From the NCBI RefSeq assembly GCF_000373565.1, contig NZ_KB891800.1, forward strand, positions 227,526-291,525: a DNA stretch of 64,000 bases. The letters run 5' to 3'. Each line of letters opens with the position of its first letter. Position 1 is the first letter of the stretch. This DNA comes from Streptomyces sp. HmicA12 (GTDB taxonomy: Bacteria; Actinomycetota; Actinomycetes; Streptomycetales; Streptomycetaceae). The notes beneath the pieces are model-generated. The model was not told the origin of the DNA. It saw nothing but the letters and a program-made list of their open reading frames with translations, and searched no databases. The translations under genes were made by a program, and so were the position numbers. This document shows positions 1-10,687 of the stretch, piece after piece.

Positions 1-767
1 AGCGCGTCACCGGAGAAGGCGACCAGAACGCCCGCGATCATCGCCGTGACCAGGCCGAGCCGCAGCGAACTGCGCAGCGTGACGGTGCGCTTCGGGTCGA
101 CGTGCTCGCCGGCGTCCTTCTGCTTCTTGATCTTCCACAGGAGGTAACTGGCGATCCCGATCATGAATGCGCCGCCGGTCAGGAAGGCCGAGGAGATGGT
201 GTGCGCGAACTGGACGACCGCGGTGTTCTGGAAGAGGACGTGCCAGATGTCGTTGAGGTGGGCCACCCCGGTCTTCTTGTCGATCTCGTAGCCGACCGGG
301 TGCTGCATCCAGGAGTTGGCCGCCAGGATGAAGTAGGCCGAGGCCAGCGTGCCGATCGACACCATCCACATGCACGCGCAGTGGATCTTCTTGGGCAGCT
401 TGTCCCAGCCGAAGATCCACAGCCCGATGAAGGTGGACTCGAAGAAGAAGGCGATCAGCGCCTCCATCGCGAGCGGGGCGCCGAAGACGTCACCGACGAA
501 CTTCGAGTAGTCCGACCAGTTCATGCCGAACTGGAACTCCTGCACGAGACCGGTTGCCACACCGATCGCGATGTTGATCAGGAAAAGCTTCCCCCAGAAC
601 TTCGTGGCGTGGAAGTACTTCTCCTTGCCCGTGCGCACCCATGCCGTCTCCAGGCCGGCCGTGAGCGCGGCCAGAGAGATCGTCAGTGGAACGAACAGGA
701 AGTGGTAGACGGTGGTGATGCCGAACTGCCATCGCGCCAGAGTCTCCGGCGCCAGAGCCAGGTCCAC
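1..767 (-). CDS. cydA: Cytochrome bd ubiquinol oxidase subunit I, partial (N-terminal 255 residues)
   Basis: This is the large haem-bearing subunit of the cytochrome bd quinol:O2 oxidoreductase in the plasma membrane. The gene runs off the left edge, so only its 5' part is present. The GTG start at 767 is preceded by GGAGAGAC. The protein opens with the family pattern RWQFGITTVYHF, where His22 matches the conserved axial haem ligand near residue 19 in E. coli. The run EALIAFFFESTFIGLWIFGW carries the two conserved membrane glutamates, and several hydrophobic helices follow. A perfect Rex operator lies upstream, so redox control by NADH/NAD+ is expected. cydB should follow outside the window. 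Confidence 0.97.
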   Translation of the reverse strand, partial: MDLALAPETLARWQFGITTVYHFLFVPLTISLAALTAGLETAWVRTGKEKYFHATKFWGKLFLINIAIGVATGLVQEFQFGMNWSDYSKFVGDVFGAPLAMEALIAFFFESTFIGLWIFGWDKLPKKIHCACMWMVSIGTLASAYFILAANSWMQHPVGYEIDKKTGVAHLNDIWHVLFQNTAVVQFAHTISSAFLTGGAFMIGIASYLLWKIKKQKDAGEHVDPKRTVTLRSSLRLGLVTAMIAGVLVAFSGDA

Positions 768-850
768 TGCGTCTCTCCTTACATCGCTGTGGTCACAGCG
801 GCAGTTTGCCCCTTTAATCCCACAAATCCCGGGAGGAACCGGGACACGCT

Positions 851-866
851 TGTGAACGCGTTCACA
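851..866. promoter_or_regulatory. Rex operator (ROP) controlling cydA
   Basis: TGTGAACGCGTTCACA is a perfect 16-bp palindrome and equals the ROP sequence known for the NADH-sensing repressor Rex of S. coelicolor, which represses cydABCD. On the minus strand a CATAAT element at 876-881 could be the cydA -10 box. That would place the operator over the transcription start, which fits steric repression. Identification is by sequence match only. Confidence 0.9.
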
Positions 867-989
867 TTCACAAGCATTATGTCGTACTGACTGTCGGGAT
901 CCGAAGGGGGGTCCCCTTACTGCGAGGAACGCCACAGCGGCACGGAGGGAAGGGTTTCCGGGGCCCCGCGACAGGGGGTTCCGGAGAGC

Positions 990-1006
990 TTCAACATATT
1001 GTTGAA
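990..1006. promoter_or_regulatory. Palindrome upstream of the cyclophilin-like gene, possible operator
   Basis: TTCAACA-TAT-TGTTGAA is a perfect inverted repeat with 7-bp arms and a 3-bp spacer. It ends 8 bp before the ATG of the next gene. It is AT-rich for this genome and has the form of a dimeric winged-helix repressor site (MarR or GntR type). The regulator is not identified. Confidence 0.5.
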
Positions 1007-1014
1007 TTCGTCGC

Positions 1015-1431
1015 ATGCAGTCGACGCCCGAACAGCCTCGGACCCGCATCCGCATCTCCTGGCCGGCCGGACACATCACGGCGACGGTCGATGCCACACC
1101 GACAACGCAGGCCCTGCTCACGGCGCTTCCGCTCACCGCGACGGCGAACACGTGGGGCGAGGAGGTCTACTTCGACACGGGCGTCAGCGTCCCGCGCGAG
1201 GCCGACGCCCGGCAGGTCGTGGAGCCGGGCACGGTGGCCTTCTGGACGGACGGCGACGCCCTCGCCCTCCCCTACGGCCCCACGCCGATCTCGCGAGGCG
1301 ACGAGTGCCGCCTCGCGAGCCCGTGCAATCTGCTCGGCCGGCTCGACGGGGACCCGCGGGCGCTCGCCACCGTGCGGGGCGGCGACCCGATCCGCGTCGA
1401 ACTCGACCTTGAACAGAGCTGGTCTTTCTGA
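1015..1431 (+). CDS. Cyclophilin-like fold protein (PF04126 type)
   Basis: This is a small 138-residue cytosolic protein. The pattern WGEEVYFDTG ... EPGTVAFWTDGDALALPYGPTP matches the TM1367-like cyclophilin-fold family; this is a fold relationship, and prolyl isomerase activity should not be assumed. ATG 1015 is the first possible start because an in-frame TGA lies at 1003-1005. No good ribosome binding site precedes it. A 17-bp palindrome sits directly upstream. The function in Streptomyces is not established. Confidence 0.8.
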   Translation: MQSTPEQPRTRIRISWPAGHITATVDATPTTQALLTALPLTATANTWGEEVYFDTGVSVPREADARQVVEPGTVAFWTDGDALALPYGPTPISRGDECRLASPCNLLGRLDGDPRALATVRGGDPIRVELDLEQSWSF

Positions 1432-1442
1432 GGTCTTTCTGA
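1421..1442. repeat. 11-bp tandem duplication across a stop codon
   Basis: GGTCTTTCTGA occurs twice back to back at 1421-1431 and 1432-1442. The first copy contains the TGA stop of the cyclophilin-like gene. It looks like a recent slippage event with no effect on the protein. Confidence 0.8.
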
Positions 1443-1446
1443 GGGC

Positions 1447-2526
1447 CTAGAGCTCCTTGCGGAACGCCTCCGCGGCCTGCAGGAAGATGTCGTTGGCCTC
1501 GGTCTCGCCGATCGTGGCCCGCATCCCCTCACCGGCGAACGGCCGCACGACGACGCCGGCCGCCTCGCATGCCGCCGCGAACTCCATGGTCCTCTCCCCG
1601 AGGCGCAGCCACACGAAGTTGGCCTGCGTCTCGGGCACGGTCCAGCCCTGCGCCCGCAGCGCGTCGACGACCCTGGTCCGCTCGGACACCAACGAACCGA
1701 CGCGGCCGAGGAGTTCGTCCTCCGCCCGCAGCGAGGCGACCGCCGCGTCCTGCGCGAGCTGGCTCACGCCGAACGGCACGGCCGTCTTGCGCAGCGCGGC
1801 CGCGACCGGCTCGTGGGCGATGGCGAAGCCGACCCGCAGCCCCGCGAGCCCGTAGGCCTTCGAGAAGGTCCGCAGCACCGCCACGTTCGGCCGGTCCCGG
1901 TAGATCTCCACACCGTCGGGCACCTCGGCGTCGCGGATGAACTCCCGGTACGCCTCGTCGAGCACGACCAGCACGTCGGAGGGCACCCGGTCGAGGAACC
2001 GTTCCAGTTCGGCCCGGCGGATGGCGTTGCCCGTGGGGTTGTTGGGATTGCAGACGAAGATGAGGCGCGTGCGCTCGGTGATCGCGTCGGCCATGGCGTC
2101 GAGGTCGTGGTCCTCGTCCGGCGTGAGCGGCACCTTCACGGACGTCGCACCGCTGATCTGCGTGATGATCGGGTACGCCTCGAAGGACCGCCACGCGTAG
2201 ATGACCTCGTCACCCGGGCCGCTGGTCGCCTGGAGCAGCTGCTGGGCGACGCCCACCGAGCCGGTGCCGGTCGCCAGATGCGTCACCGGCACGTCGAAGC
2301 GGTCGGCCAGTTCGTTCATCAGCCCGGTGCAGGCCATGTCCGGGTAGCGGTTGAAGGTCCCGGCCGCGGCGATCGCCCGCTCCATGACGCCGGGCAGCGG
2401 GGGATACGGGTTCTCGTTGGAGGACAGCTTGTACGCCACCGGCCCTCCGGCGGCGGCCGGCTTGCCCGGCACATAGGCGGGGACCCCCTCCAGCTCGGCG
2501 CGCAGCTTGGGGTTCGTCTCGCTCAC
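1447..2526 (-). CDS. hisC: Histidinol-phosphate / aromatic aminotransferase (class I/II PLP enzyme)
   Basis: This PLP-dependent aminotransferase has 359 residues. NPNNPTGN (about 160-167), DEAY (190-193) and [12 protein letters not shown] with the Schiff-base lysine near residue 223 are the family motifs. The GTG start at 2526 is preceded by AAGGAGGA at good spacing; an upstream in-frame ATG at 2556 lacks one. The gene stands alone, away from a his operon. Enzymes of this type can prefer aromatic amino acids, so the substrate (imidazole-acetol phosphate or phenylpyruvate) cannot be decided from sequence. Confidence 0.9.
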   Translation of the reverse strand: MSETNPKLRAELEGVPAYVPGKPAAAGGPVAYKLSSNENPYPPLPGVMERAIAAAGTFNRYPDMACTGLMNELADRFDVPVTHLATGTGSVGVAQQLLQATSGPGDEVIYAWRSFEAYPIITQISGATSVKVPLTPDEDHDLDAMADAITERTRLIFVCNPNNPTGNAIRRAELERFLDRVPSDVLVVLDEAYREFIRDAEVPDGVEIYRDRPNVAVLRTFSKAYGLAGLRVGFAIAHEPVAAALRKTAVPFGVSQLAQDAAVASLRAEDELLGRVGSLVSERTRVVDALRAQGWTVPETQANFVWLRLGERTMEFAAACEAAGVVVRPFAGEGMRATIGETEANDIFLQAAEAFRKEL

Positions 2527-2895
2527 CGCAGTCCTCCTTGTGACCCACCGTTCCAATACTGCTCACCTTAAGAGGATTCGCCGCCCGCCCCAATGGGCGG
2601 GGACTCATCGGCCTCACGAAGGCGTACGAAGCAAGGGGGGCGCTCCTTGCCCTGGCGCGCGCCGGTGGCTCACGCCGTGGCGCGCATCACCCGTGAAGGT
2701 GAGTTGAGACCTAGTCGCAACATCGTCGACTTGGCAGGCTCATGCGTGACGACAAGTGACGTATCAGAGTTCCGACCTCCAACTCTCCTACATTCCAAGG
2801 TCATTGACGCTGCATCACCTTGCAGAAACGTGCCTGTCAACCCCGGCATATGCGCCCCCGCAATGCAGCCGCATGAGCCCTACTATCGGCTCGCC
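2527..2895. other. Intergenic region between hisC and the LacI-type gene
   Basis: This 369-bp divergent gap has no convincing gene. It holds a small hairpin CCCGCCC-CAAT-GGGCGGG at 2584-2601 close to the hisC leader, and a TACTAT element at 2881-2886 about 10 nt before the ATG of the regulator, which could be a -10 box for a nearly leaderless transcript. Confidence 0.5.
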
Positions 2896-4008
2896 ATGAC
2901 AGCAGCAGGGAAGCACCAGGTGAGCCGGGCAGAGACGACCCGCAGAGGTACCCGGCCGGGCCGGGCCGGCATCAGAGACGTTGCCGCCGCCGCCGGGGTC
3001 TCGATCACGACTGTCTCCGACGCACTCAACGGCAAGGGCCGGCTCCCCGACGCCACCCGACGCCACGTCCGCGAGGTCGCCGACCGGCTGGGCTATCGCC
3101 CTTCCGCGGCTGCCCGAACCCTCCGTACCGGCAAGTCGGGCCTGATCGGCCTGACCGTGACGACGTACGGGGATGAACCTTTCACCTTCACCGAATTCGC
3201 GTACTTCGCGGAGATGGCGAGAGCCGCGACCTCGGCCGCGCTCGCCCGCGGCTACGCCCTTGTCATCCTGCCCGCCACCTCACGCCACGACGTGTGGTCG
3301 AACGTCGCCCTCGACGGCACCGTCGTCATCGACCCCTCCGACCACGACCCGGTCGTCAGCGAGCTGGTCCGCCAGGGCCTGCCCGTCGTCTCGGACGGAC
3401 GTCCCGCGGGCACCCTGCCCGTGACCGCCTGGGTGGACAACGACCACGAGGCCGCCGTGCTCGGCATCCTCGACCACCTCGCCGAGGCCGGCGCCCGCCG
3501 CATCGGCCTCCTCACGGGCACCACCACCGACACGTACACCCATCTCTCCACCTCCGCGTATCTGCGCTGGTGCGAGCGGATCGGGCAGGAACCGGTCTAC
3601 GAGTCCTACCCCGCGCACGACCCGTGCGCGGGCGCCGTCGCCGCCGACCGCCTCCTCGCCCGGCCCGACCGCCCCGACGCGGTCTACGGCCTCTTCGATC
3701 CCAACGGCACGGATCTGCTCGCCGCGGCCCGCCGCTACGGGCTCCGCGTCCCGGAAGACCTGCTGCTCGTGTGCTGCAGCGAGTCGAACGTGTACGCGAA
3801 CACCGAGCCGCCCATCACGACGCTCTCGCTCAAACCGCGGCGCATCGGCACGGCCGTCGTCCAGCTCCTCATCGACGCCATCGAGGGGGTCGATTCGGAC
3901 CTTCCGGTCGAGCAGGTGATACCGACGGAACTCATCGTGCGGACCTCGTCCCAGCGCCGCCCGTCCCGCACGACCGTCAGCCCGCCCCGCTCCCCGAAGC
4001 GGGGGTGA
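2896..4008 (+). CDS. LacI-family transcriptional regulator
   Basis: The 370-residue DNA-binding protein has a LacI helix-turn-helix near residues 24-45 (IRDVAAAAGVSITTVSDALN), the hinge region after it, and a periplasmic-binding-protein-like effector domain to about residue 340. A Pro/Arg/Ser-rich tail follows. The ATG at 2896 was chosen because the motif starts soon after; an ATG at 2863 in the same frame is possible, and neither has a strong ribosome binding site. Lone position gives no ligand clue; LacI proteins in Streptomyces mostly sense sugars. Confidence 0.88.
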   Translation: MTAAGKHQVSRAETTRRGTRPGRAGIRDVAAAAGVSITTVSDALNGKGRLPDATRRHVREVADRLGYRPSAAARTLRTGKSGLIGLTVTTYGDEPFTFTEFAYFAEMARAATSAALARGYALVILPATSRHDVWSNVALDGTVVIDPSDHDPVVSELVRQGLPVVSDGRPAGTLPVTAWVDNDHEAAVLGILDHLAEAGARRIGLLTGTTTDTYTHLSTSAYLRWCERIGQEPVYESYPAHDPCAGAVAADRLLARPDRPDAVYGLFDPNGTDLLAAARRYGLRVPEDLLLVCCSESNVYANTEPPITTLSLKPRRIGTAVVQLLIDAIEGVDSDLPVEQVIPTELIVRTSSQRRPSRTTVSPPRSPKRG

Positions 4009-4265
4009 CCCTCCTCGCCGCTCCCTCGGCGCCCCGCGACCCCGCGGGACGCCGAGGGACGCCGAGGGATTCTCAGGAATCCACGAGGAAAAGTCCGCAC
4101 CAATTCGGGAGAAATCCGTGGCGAACAGCCCCCCGTCACCGATTCACCACCCCTGGTGCATCACACAGCGCGAGCCGCATTCCTATGATGGGCGCACGAC
4201 ACCGCGGGCCGCTGCGACCAGGCAGTCCGATCCGGTGCACAGGCGGCGCAATGGTGGAGGGGTCG

Positions 4266-5354
4266 ATGACTCAGGGGGCCGGTCAGGGACCCGCAGCGCG
4301 CACGGAGACGCTGCGCGATTTCCGCGTTCCCGCGTACGTCCATGACGTACCGGCGAACATGGTGCCGACCGAGCCAGCCCCCGGCGCGGAGGATCCCGGT
4401 ACGGAGAGCCCCGAGGGGTACCCCGACGGCTACACGCCGACCGAGCGGGACCTGCCCGTCATCAGCCGGGGCGACGCCGTCCAGGTGCAGGGTGAGGTCG
4501 CACAGCCCGATCCGCAGACCTCCGAGGGGCCGGGACCGCTGTTCGTCGTCGGCGACGTGCACGGCTACCTCGACGAGCTGGTCGCCGCCCTTCAGGAGAA
4601 GGGCCTGATCGACGCCGAGGGCAACTGGGCGGCGGGCACCGCGCGCCTGTGGTTCCTCGGCGACTTCACCGACCGCGGGCCCGACGGGATCGGCGTCATC
4701 GACCTCGTGATGCGGCTGTCCGCCGAGGCCGCGGCGGCCGGCGGCTACTGCAAGGCGCTCATGGGCAATCACGAGCTGCTGCTGCTCGGCGCCAAGCGGT
4801 TCGGCGACACCCCCGTCAACTCGGGGGCGGGCACCGCCACCTTCCAGGCGGCCTGGCTGCTGAACGGCGGGCAGAAGTCCGACATGGACCGCCTCCAGGA
4901 CGTCCATCTGCAGTGGATGTCCCGGCTCGACGCGATCGAGCTGGAGGACGAGCACCTGCTCATGCACTCCGACACCACCGCCTACCTCGACTACGGCGAC
5001 TCCCTCGAGGCGGTCAACGACACCATCCGCGAGACGCTCACGCGCAACGACGCGGACGAGTGCTGGGACCTGTTCCGCAAGTTCACCAAGCGGTTCGCGT
5101 TCCGGGACGAGGAGTCGGGACCGGGTGCGGTGGGCGAACTGCTCGGTGCCTTCGGCGGCAGGCGTGTCGTCCACGGCCACAGCCCGATCCCCTACCTCCT
5201 CGGCCAGGTCGGCGGCGAGGACAGCGACGGCGAGGACAGCAGGCCCCCCGTCGAGGGACCTCATGTGTACGCGGGCGGACTCGCCATCGCCATGGACGGC
5301 GGCGTGACCATGGCCGGAAAGCTGCTGGTCCAGCAACTGCCCATGGATATCTGA
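4266..5354 (+). CDS. PPP-family metallophosphatase (calcineurin-like)
   Basis: The 362-residue protein carries the metal-binding motifs of serine/threonine and diadenosine-polyphosphate phosphatases in order: GDVHG at 96-100, GDFTDRG at 132-138, GNHE at 167-170 and a late HGHSP. The first 90 residues are Pro/Glu-rich and look disordered. GGAGGGG sits 3 nt before ATG 4266, favouring it over ATG 4251. There is no signal peptide. The substrate is unknown; it may dephosphorylate proteins or nucleotides. Confidence 0.88.
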   Translation: MTQGAGQGPAARTETLRDFRVPAYVHDVPANMVPTEPAPGAEDPGTESPEGYPDGYTPTERDLPVISRGDAVQVQGEVAQPDPQTSEGPGPLFVVGDVHGYLDELVAALQEKGLIDAEGNWAAGTARLWFLGDFTDRGPDGIGVIDLVMRLSAEAAAAGGYCKALMGNHELLLLGAKRFGDTPVNSGAGTATFQAAWLLNGGQKSDMDRLQDVHLQWMSRLDAIELEDEHLLMHSDTTAYLDYGDSLEAVNDTIRETLTRNDADECWDLFRKFTKRFAFRDEESGPGAVGELLGAFGGRRVVHGHSPIPYLLGQVGGEDSDGEDSRPPVEGPHVYAGGLAIAMDGGVTMAGKLLVQQLPMDI

Positions 5355-5537
5355 GAGTTGATCGGGCAGACGCGGTAAACGGAGGATTCGGCTGGCCGCA
5401 GGGCCAATTTCCGGAAACCCCCTGTCACCGCGTGCCGTGACAGCTCTACCATCGGTTTATCCGTAGCAGGCTCCCCTCCGTTTCTGCCCGACGGCTCGTA
5501 CCCATGCGGGCCACCAAGCCCTACGGAGCATCGGGGG

Positions 5538-6419
5538 ATGCACATGAACAGCGCTCCGCATTTGCTGAACGAGGACCGCCCCGAGTTCGAGCGGATCCTC
5601 GATGAGGCGCTGCGTACCGCACCCAATCGGCCTGATCTCGCCGCCGTGGGCCAGCGGCTCAACCCCGAACAGTTGCGCACCATGGCGCTCAACGCCGCCG
5701 CATTGATCAGCGCGGCGGCGGCCACGGAGTACCAGAGTTACGTCACGGCCCGCGAGGAACTGCGCACCGCCCCGCGGCCCCGGCCACTCCACGAAGGAGG
5801 CTCCTCCAGCACGGCCCCGGAATCCGGCAGCGGCGGCAACCCGCTGGGTTTCGCCGCCACCGTGAGCGAGGTCGCGGAGACGACGGGTCCCGGCATCGCC
5901 GCGGTCGCCGTCGTTCTCTTCCCGGTCCTCGCCGGGACGGCCGCAGCGATCTTCCTGCTGGTCGGCTACATCCTGAAGATGCTCAACCCACCGCCGGACT
6001 TCGCCGGCACCCTGCTGGCCGCCGGCTGGGTCTTCGGCGCACTCACCGCGGCGGGCATCCTCGTCGCGGCGGTGTGCCTGCTCCTGACGGCTCTGCGCAA
6101 CGGAGCCACGTCGCTGCAGGCCGGCGCGAACGGCGAGTCCAACGAGGAGGTGGCGCGGGCCAGGGAGATCTGGGCCAAGGCGCTGCTCGAGCGCGGCATC
6201 CTGCCGTTCCTGCGGGAGGCGCTCGCACAGCCGTCCGCGGGTGGCTCGCTCGGCACCGGCCGGGCGGGCTCCGTCGGCCGTATGCCTCAACTCGGCTACA
6301 ACAAGCCGGGGTTCAGCAGCCCGGACGGCGGCGGGACCGCCACCGGGCAGCGCGCCGGCTACTCCAGTCCGGACTTCACCAGCCCGGACTTCGGAGGCCC
6401 CGAGCACCAGCCGGACTGA
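5538..6419 (+). CDS. Two-helix membrane protein of unknown function
   Basis: I do not recognise this 293-residue protein. It has a soluble N-terminal part with a Ser/Gly linker, two strongly hydrophobic segments (about 117-147 and 155-186), a charged helix, and a Gly/Ser-rich tail. The tail repeats the pattern G-[FY]-S-S-P-D followed by SPDF units, an odd low-complexity signature. ATG 5538 (after CGGAG) or ATG 5544 (after GGGGG) could be the start. The region between it and the phosphatase upstream suggests its own promoter. Confidence 0.75.
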   Translation: MHMNSAPHLLNEDRPEFERILDEALRTAPNRPDLAAVGQRLNPEQLRTMALNAAALISAAAATEYQSYVTAREELRTAPRPRPLHEGGSSSTAPESGSGGNPLGFAATVSEVAETTGPGIAAVAVVLFPVLAGTAAAIFLLVGYILKMLNPPPDFAGTLLAAGWVFGALTAAGILVAAVCLLLTALRNGATSLQAGANGESNEEVARAREIWAKALLERGILPFLREALAQPSAGGSLGTGRAGSVGRMPQLGYNKPGFSSPDGGGTATGQRAGYSSPDFTSPDFGGPEHQPD

Positions 6420-6566
6420 CACTCCGGCGGGACACGGGACCATGACCTCGGCTCGGGGTGCGGGTGCGCGTCCCCGGGCCCTGGGTCATGCCCGGACATC
6501 TTCCGTCACGGCGCGGAGCGGGACGTCCCCGGCCCGAAGCGGCCCCGGACGCGGCGCCCGGGGCCC

Positions 6567-6582
6567 GGCCGAGGAGTCGGCC
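6567..6582 (-). terminator. Possible thiC terminator hairpin
   Basis: GGCCGA-ggag-TCGGCC forms a short 6-bp GC stem 13 bp after the thiC stop. There is no U-tract, so this is a weak call. The rest of 6420-6594 shows nothing else. Confidence 0.3.
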
Positions 6583-6594
6583 CGTACGTCGGGG

Positions 6595-8538
<1,944 letters not shown>

Positions 8539-8617
8539 GTGCAAAGGTGCCTCCACGCTAGCGTCATCCCGGACGCGTTGAACAGAGGGCCCCTGCCGTT
8601 CTTGCGATGATCGGGCG

Positions 8618-9976
8618 GTGACCACGACCCAGCAGCCCCCGCCTCCGCCGTCCCAACCGCCCCACGGCAACGGCCCGTCCGGGACCGGGCACGGCCACTC
8701 CCACAGCCATGGACCTGCCGCGCCCGTCTCGAAGCATCTGCGCAAGGTCATCGCCGCGGTGCTGATCCCGTTCTCCGTCGCGGTGGTGGTCGGCCTCGCG
8801 GTGCTGTGGCCCGGCGGAGCCCCGCCGCACGAGCGCACCGGAGTCGGCTTCGACCGGCAGACGCAGCAGGCCACGGTGACCAAGGTCGAGAAGGTCGCCT
8901 GCTCGTCCGTGAACGCCTCGGGAGACACCCCGACCGGCGACACCTCCACCGCCGAGGGCTCCTCCGCGCAGCAACAGGCCACCGGTACCTGCGAGAACGC
9001 GACGATCCGGGTCGACAGCGGCAGGGACAAGGGCCGCACGTTCACGGAGGTCGTCCAGCCGGACTCGCCACGGCAGTTGCACGAGGGCCAGACGGTGATC
9101 GTCTCCTACGCGCCCGACGCCCCGGAGAATCTGCAGTACTCGGTCTCCGACGTGAACCGCAAGATCCCGATGGCGCTCCTCGCCGGAATCTTCGCCCTGG
9201 CCGTGGTCGTGGTGGGCCGACTGCGCGGCGTCATGGCGCTGGTCGCGCTCGCGGTCAGCTTCCTCGTGCTGACCTTCTTCATCCTGCCCGCGATCCTGCA
9301 GGGCTCGAATCCCCTGGTGGTGGCGGTCGTCGGAGCGAGCGCCATCATGCTGATCGCGCTCTACATGTGCCACGGCCTGTCGGCACGCACGTCCGTCGCC
9401 GTGCTCGGCACTCTCGTATCGCTGCTGCTGATCGGCCTGCTGGGCTCGCTGTTCATCGGCTGGGCCGCGCTGACCGGCAACACGGACGACAACACCGGCC
9501 TGATCCACGGCCTGTACCCGCACATCGACATGAGCGGCCTGCTGCTCGCGGGGGTCATCATCGGCTCGCTCGGTGTGCTCGACGACGTGACGGTCACCCA
9601 GACGTCGGCGGTCTGGGAACTGCACGAGGCCAATCCGTCGATGGGCTGGCGCGGCCTGTACCGCGCGGGCATCCGGATCGGCCGCGACCACATCGCGTCC
9701 GTCGTCAACACCCTGGTCCTGGCCTACGCGGGCGCGGCGCTGCCGCTGCTCCTGCTCTTCTCGATCGCGCAGAGCAGCGTGATGGACGTGGCCAACAGTG
9801 AGCTGGTGGCCGAGGAGATCGTCCGCACGCTGGTCGGCTCGATCGGCCTGGTGGCCTCTGTGCCGGTGACGACCGCGCTGGCCGCCCTGGTGGTCTCCGC
9901 CGACCGTCCGGGGTCCCACGGGCCCGTACAGGCCGCTCCGGTACGCAATGGCAGAGGCCGGCGGCGCAAAGCGTAG
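8618..9976 (+). CDS. YibE/F family multi-pass membrane protein
   Basis: The 452-residue protein starts with a Pro/His-rich cytoplasmic stretch (HGHSHSH), has one membrane segment near residues 45-65, then an extracytoplasmic domain with two cysteines, and then about seven further helices. The segments GLYPHIDMSGLLLAGVIIGSLGVLDDVTVTQ and ASVVNTLVLAYAGAALPLLLL are typical of the YibE/F family, whose function is unknown. The GTG at 8618 lacks a ribosome binding site and may be leaderless. Divergent from thiC. Confidence 0.85.
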   Translation: MTTTQQPPPPPSQPPHGNGPSGTGHGHSHSHGPAAPVSKHLRKVIAAVLIPFSVAVVVGLAVLWPGGAPPHERTGVGFDRQTQQATVTKVEKVACSSVNASGDTPTGDTSTAEGSSAQQQATGTCENATIRVDSGRDKGRTFTEVVQPDSPRQLHEGQTVIVSYAPDAPENLQYSVSDVNRKIPMALLAGIFALAVVVVGRLRGVMALVALAVSFLVLTFFILPAILQGSNPLVVAVVGASAIMLIALYMCHGLSARTSVAVLGTLVSLLLIGLLGSLFIGWAALTGNTDDNTGLIHGLYPHIDMSGLLLAGVIIGSLGVLDDVTVTQTSAVWELHEANPSMGWRGLYRAGIRIGRDHIASVVNTLVLAYAGAALPLLLLFSIAQSSVMDVANSELVAEEIVRTLVGSIGLVASVPVTTALAALVVSADRPGSHGPVQAAPVRNGRGRRRKA

Positions 9977-10119
9977 GACGTAAGCGCCGAGCCGGGCGGA
10001 ACTGCTCGGGTGCACCGCACTGCTGAAGCGTTACGTCATGATCGTGCCGGGCCGATGCGGATCGACGCCCGGGCCGAGGGCCGAGGACAGGGGCCGACTC
10101 GGCACAGGGCCGTGGGAAT

Positions 10120-10587
10120 TCAGCCCGCGCTCTGCTCCTCGGCGAGGATCCGGTCCAGGGCCTCGTCGAGATCGGCCTCGAAATCGGCGAGAGCCTGCTC
10201 CTGACCGAGCGGTACGAGCTTGTCCGTACGGTCGAGGAACGCGATGAGCGGGGCGACCCCGGCCCGGAACAGCGCCTGATCGCTGCCGACCTGGAGCCTG
10301 ATGTGCACCTCGCCGGGCATCTCGCCCGCGCCCCCGCCGTCGGCCCGCTCCACGGGGGAGACCCGGACATCGCCGTCACCCGCCGCGCCGTTGACCCCGT
10401 CGACGAGTAGCTCCCGGCCGAACGCCCAGGTCACAGGCGCGTCTCCGGGGAGATGGAAGGTAAGCCGCACGGCGTACGGATCAGTGGACTCGTAGCGGAG
10501 CTCCACCGGAATGCGGAACGAGAGCTCCTCGGAGACGAGGAAGCTCATCATGATTTCTGCTTGAACTGCTTGTACCGACTCGCGCAT
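10120..10587 (-). CDS. ssgA: SsgA, sporulation-specific cell division activator
   Basis: This 155-residue SsgA-like protein carries the nearly invariant core FHLPGDAPVTWAFGRELL, then a variable Gly-rich loop and DVHIRLQVG, and ends LAEEQSAG as in known SsgA proteins. SsgA helps localise SsgB and so FtsZ at sporulation septa in aerial hyphae. It is longer than the S. coelicolor protein (about 136 residues) because the central loop is expanded and the N-terminus has a VQAVQA duplication. It lies 100 bp after ssgR in the same direction, the known arrangement in which SsgR activates ssgA. Confidence 0.95.
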   Translation of the reverse strand: MRESVQAVQAEIMMSFLVSEELSFRIPVELRYESTDPYAVRLTFHLPGDAPVTWAFGRELLVDGVNGAAGDGDVRVSPVERADGGGAGEMPGEVHIRLQVGSDQALFRAGVAPLIAFLDRTDKLVPLGQEQALADFEADLDEALDRILAEEQSAG

Positions 10588-10687
10588 CGCCTACCCCGTC
10601 AACTTGCCGTCGATTGGCCAGGAATGACCTTCCTGACACTGCTCGCATCTTGCTCAACGTGCACATGGGATCACAAGGAGTGAGTTT

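Noticed and set aside
102..890. Long open frame on the plus strand opposite cydA
   Set aside because: It is an antisense shadow of high-GC coding DNA; the minus strand has clear CydA motifs and a ribosome binding site.
3294..4265. Upstream extension of the phosphatase frame
   Set aside because: The extension is Arg/Pro-rich shadow sequence overlapping the LacI gene; GGAGGGG before ATG 4266 marks the true start.
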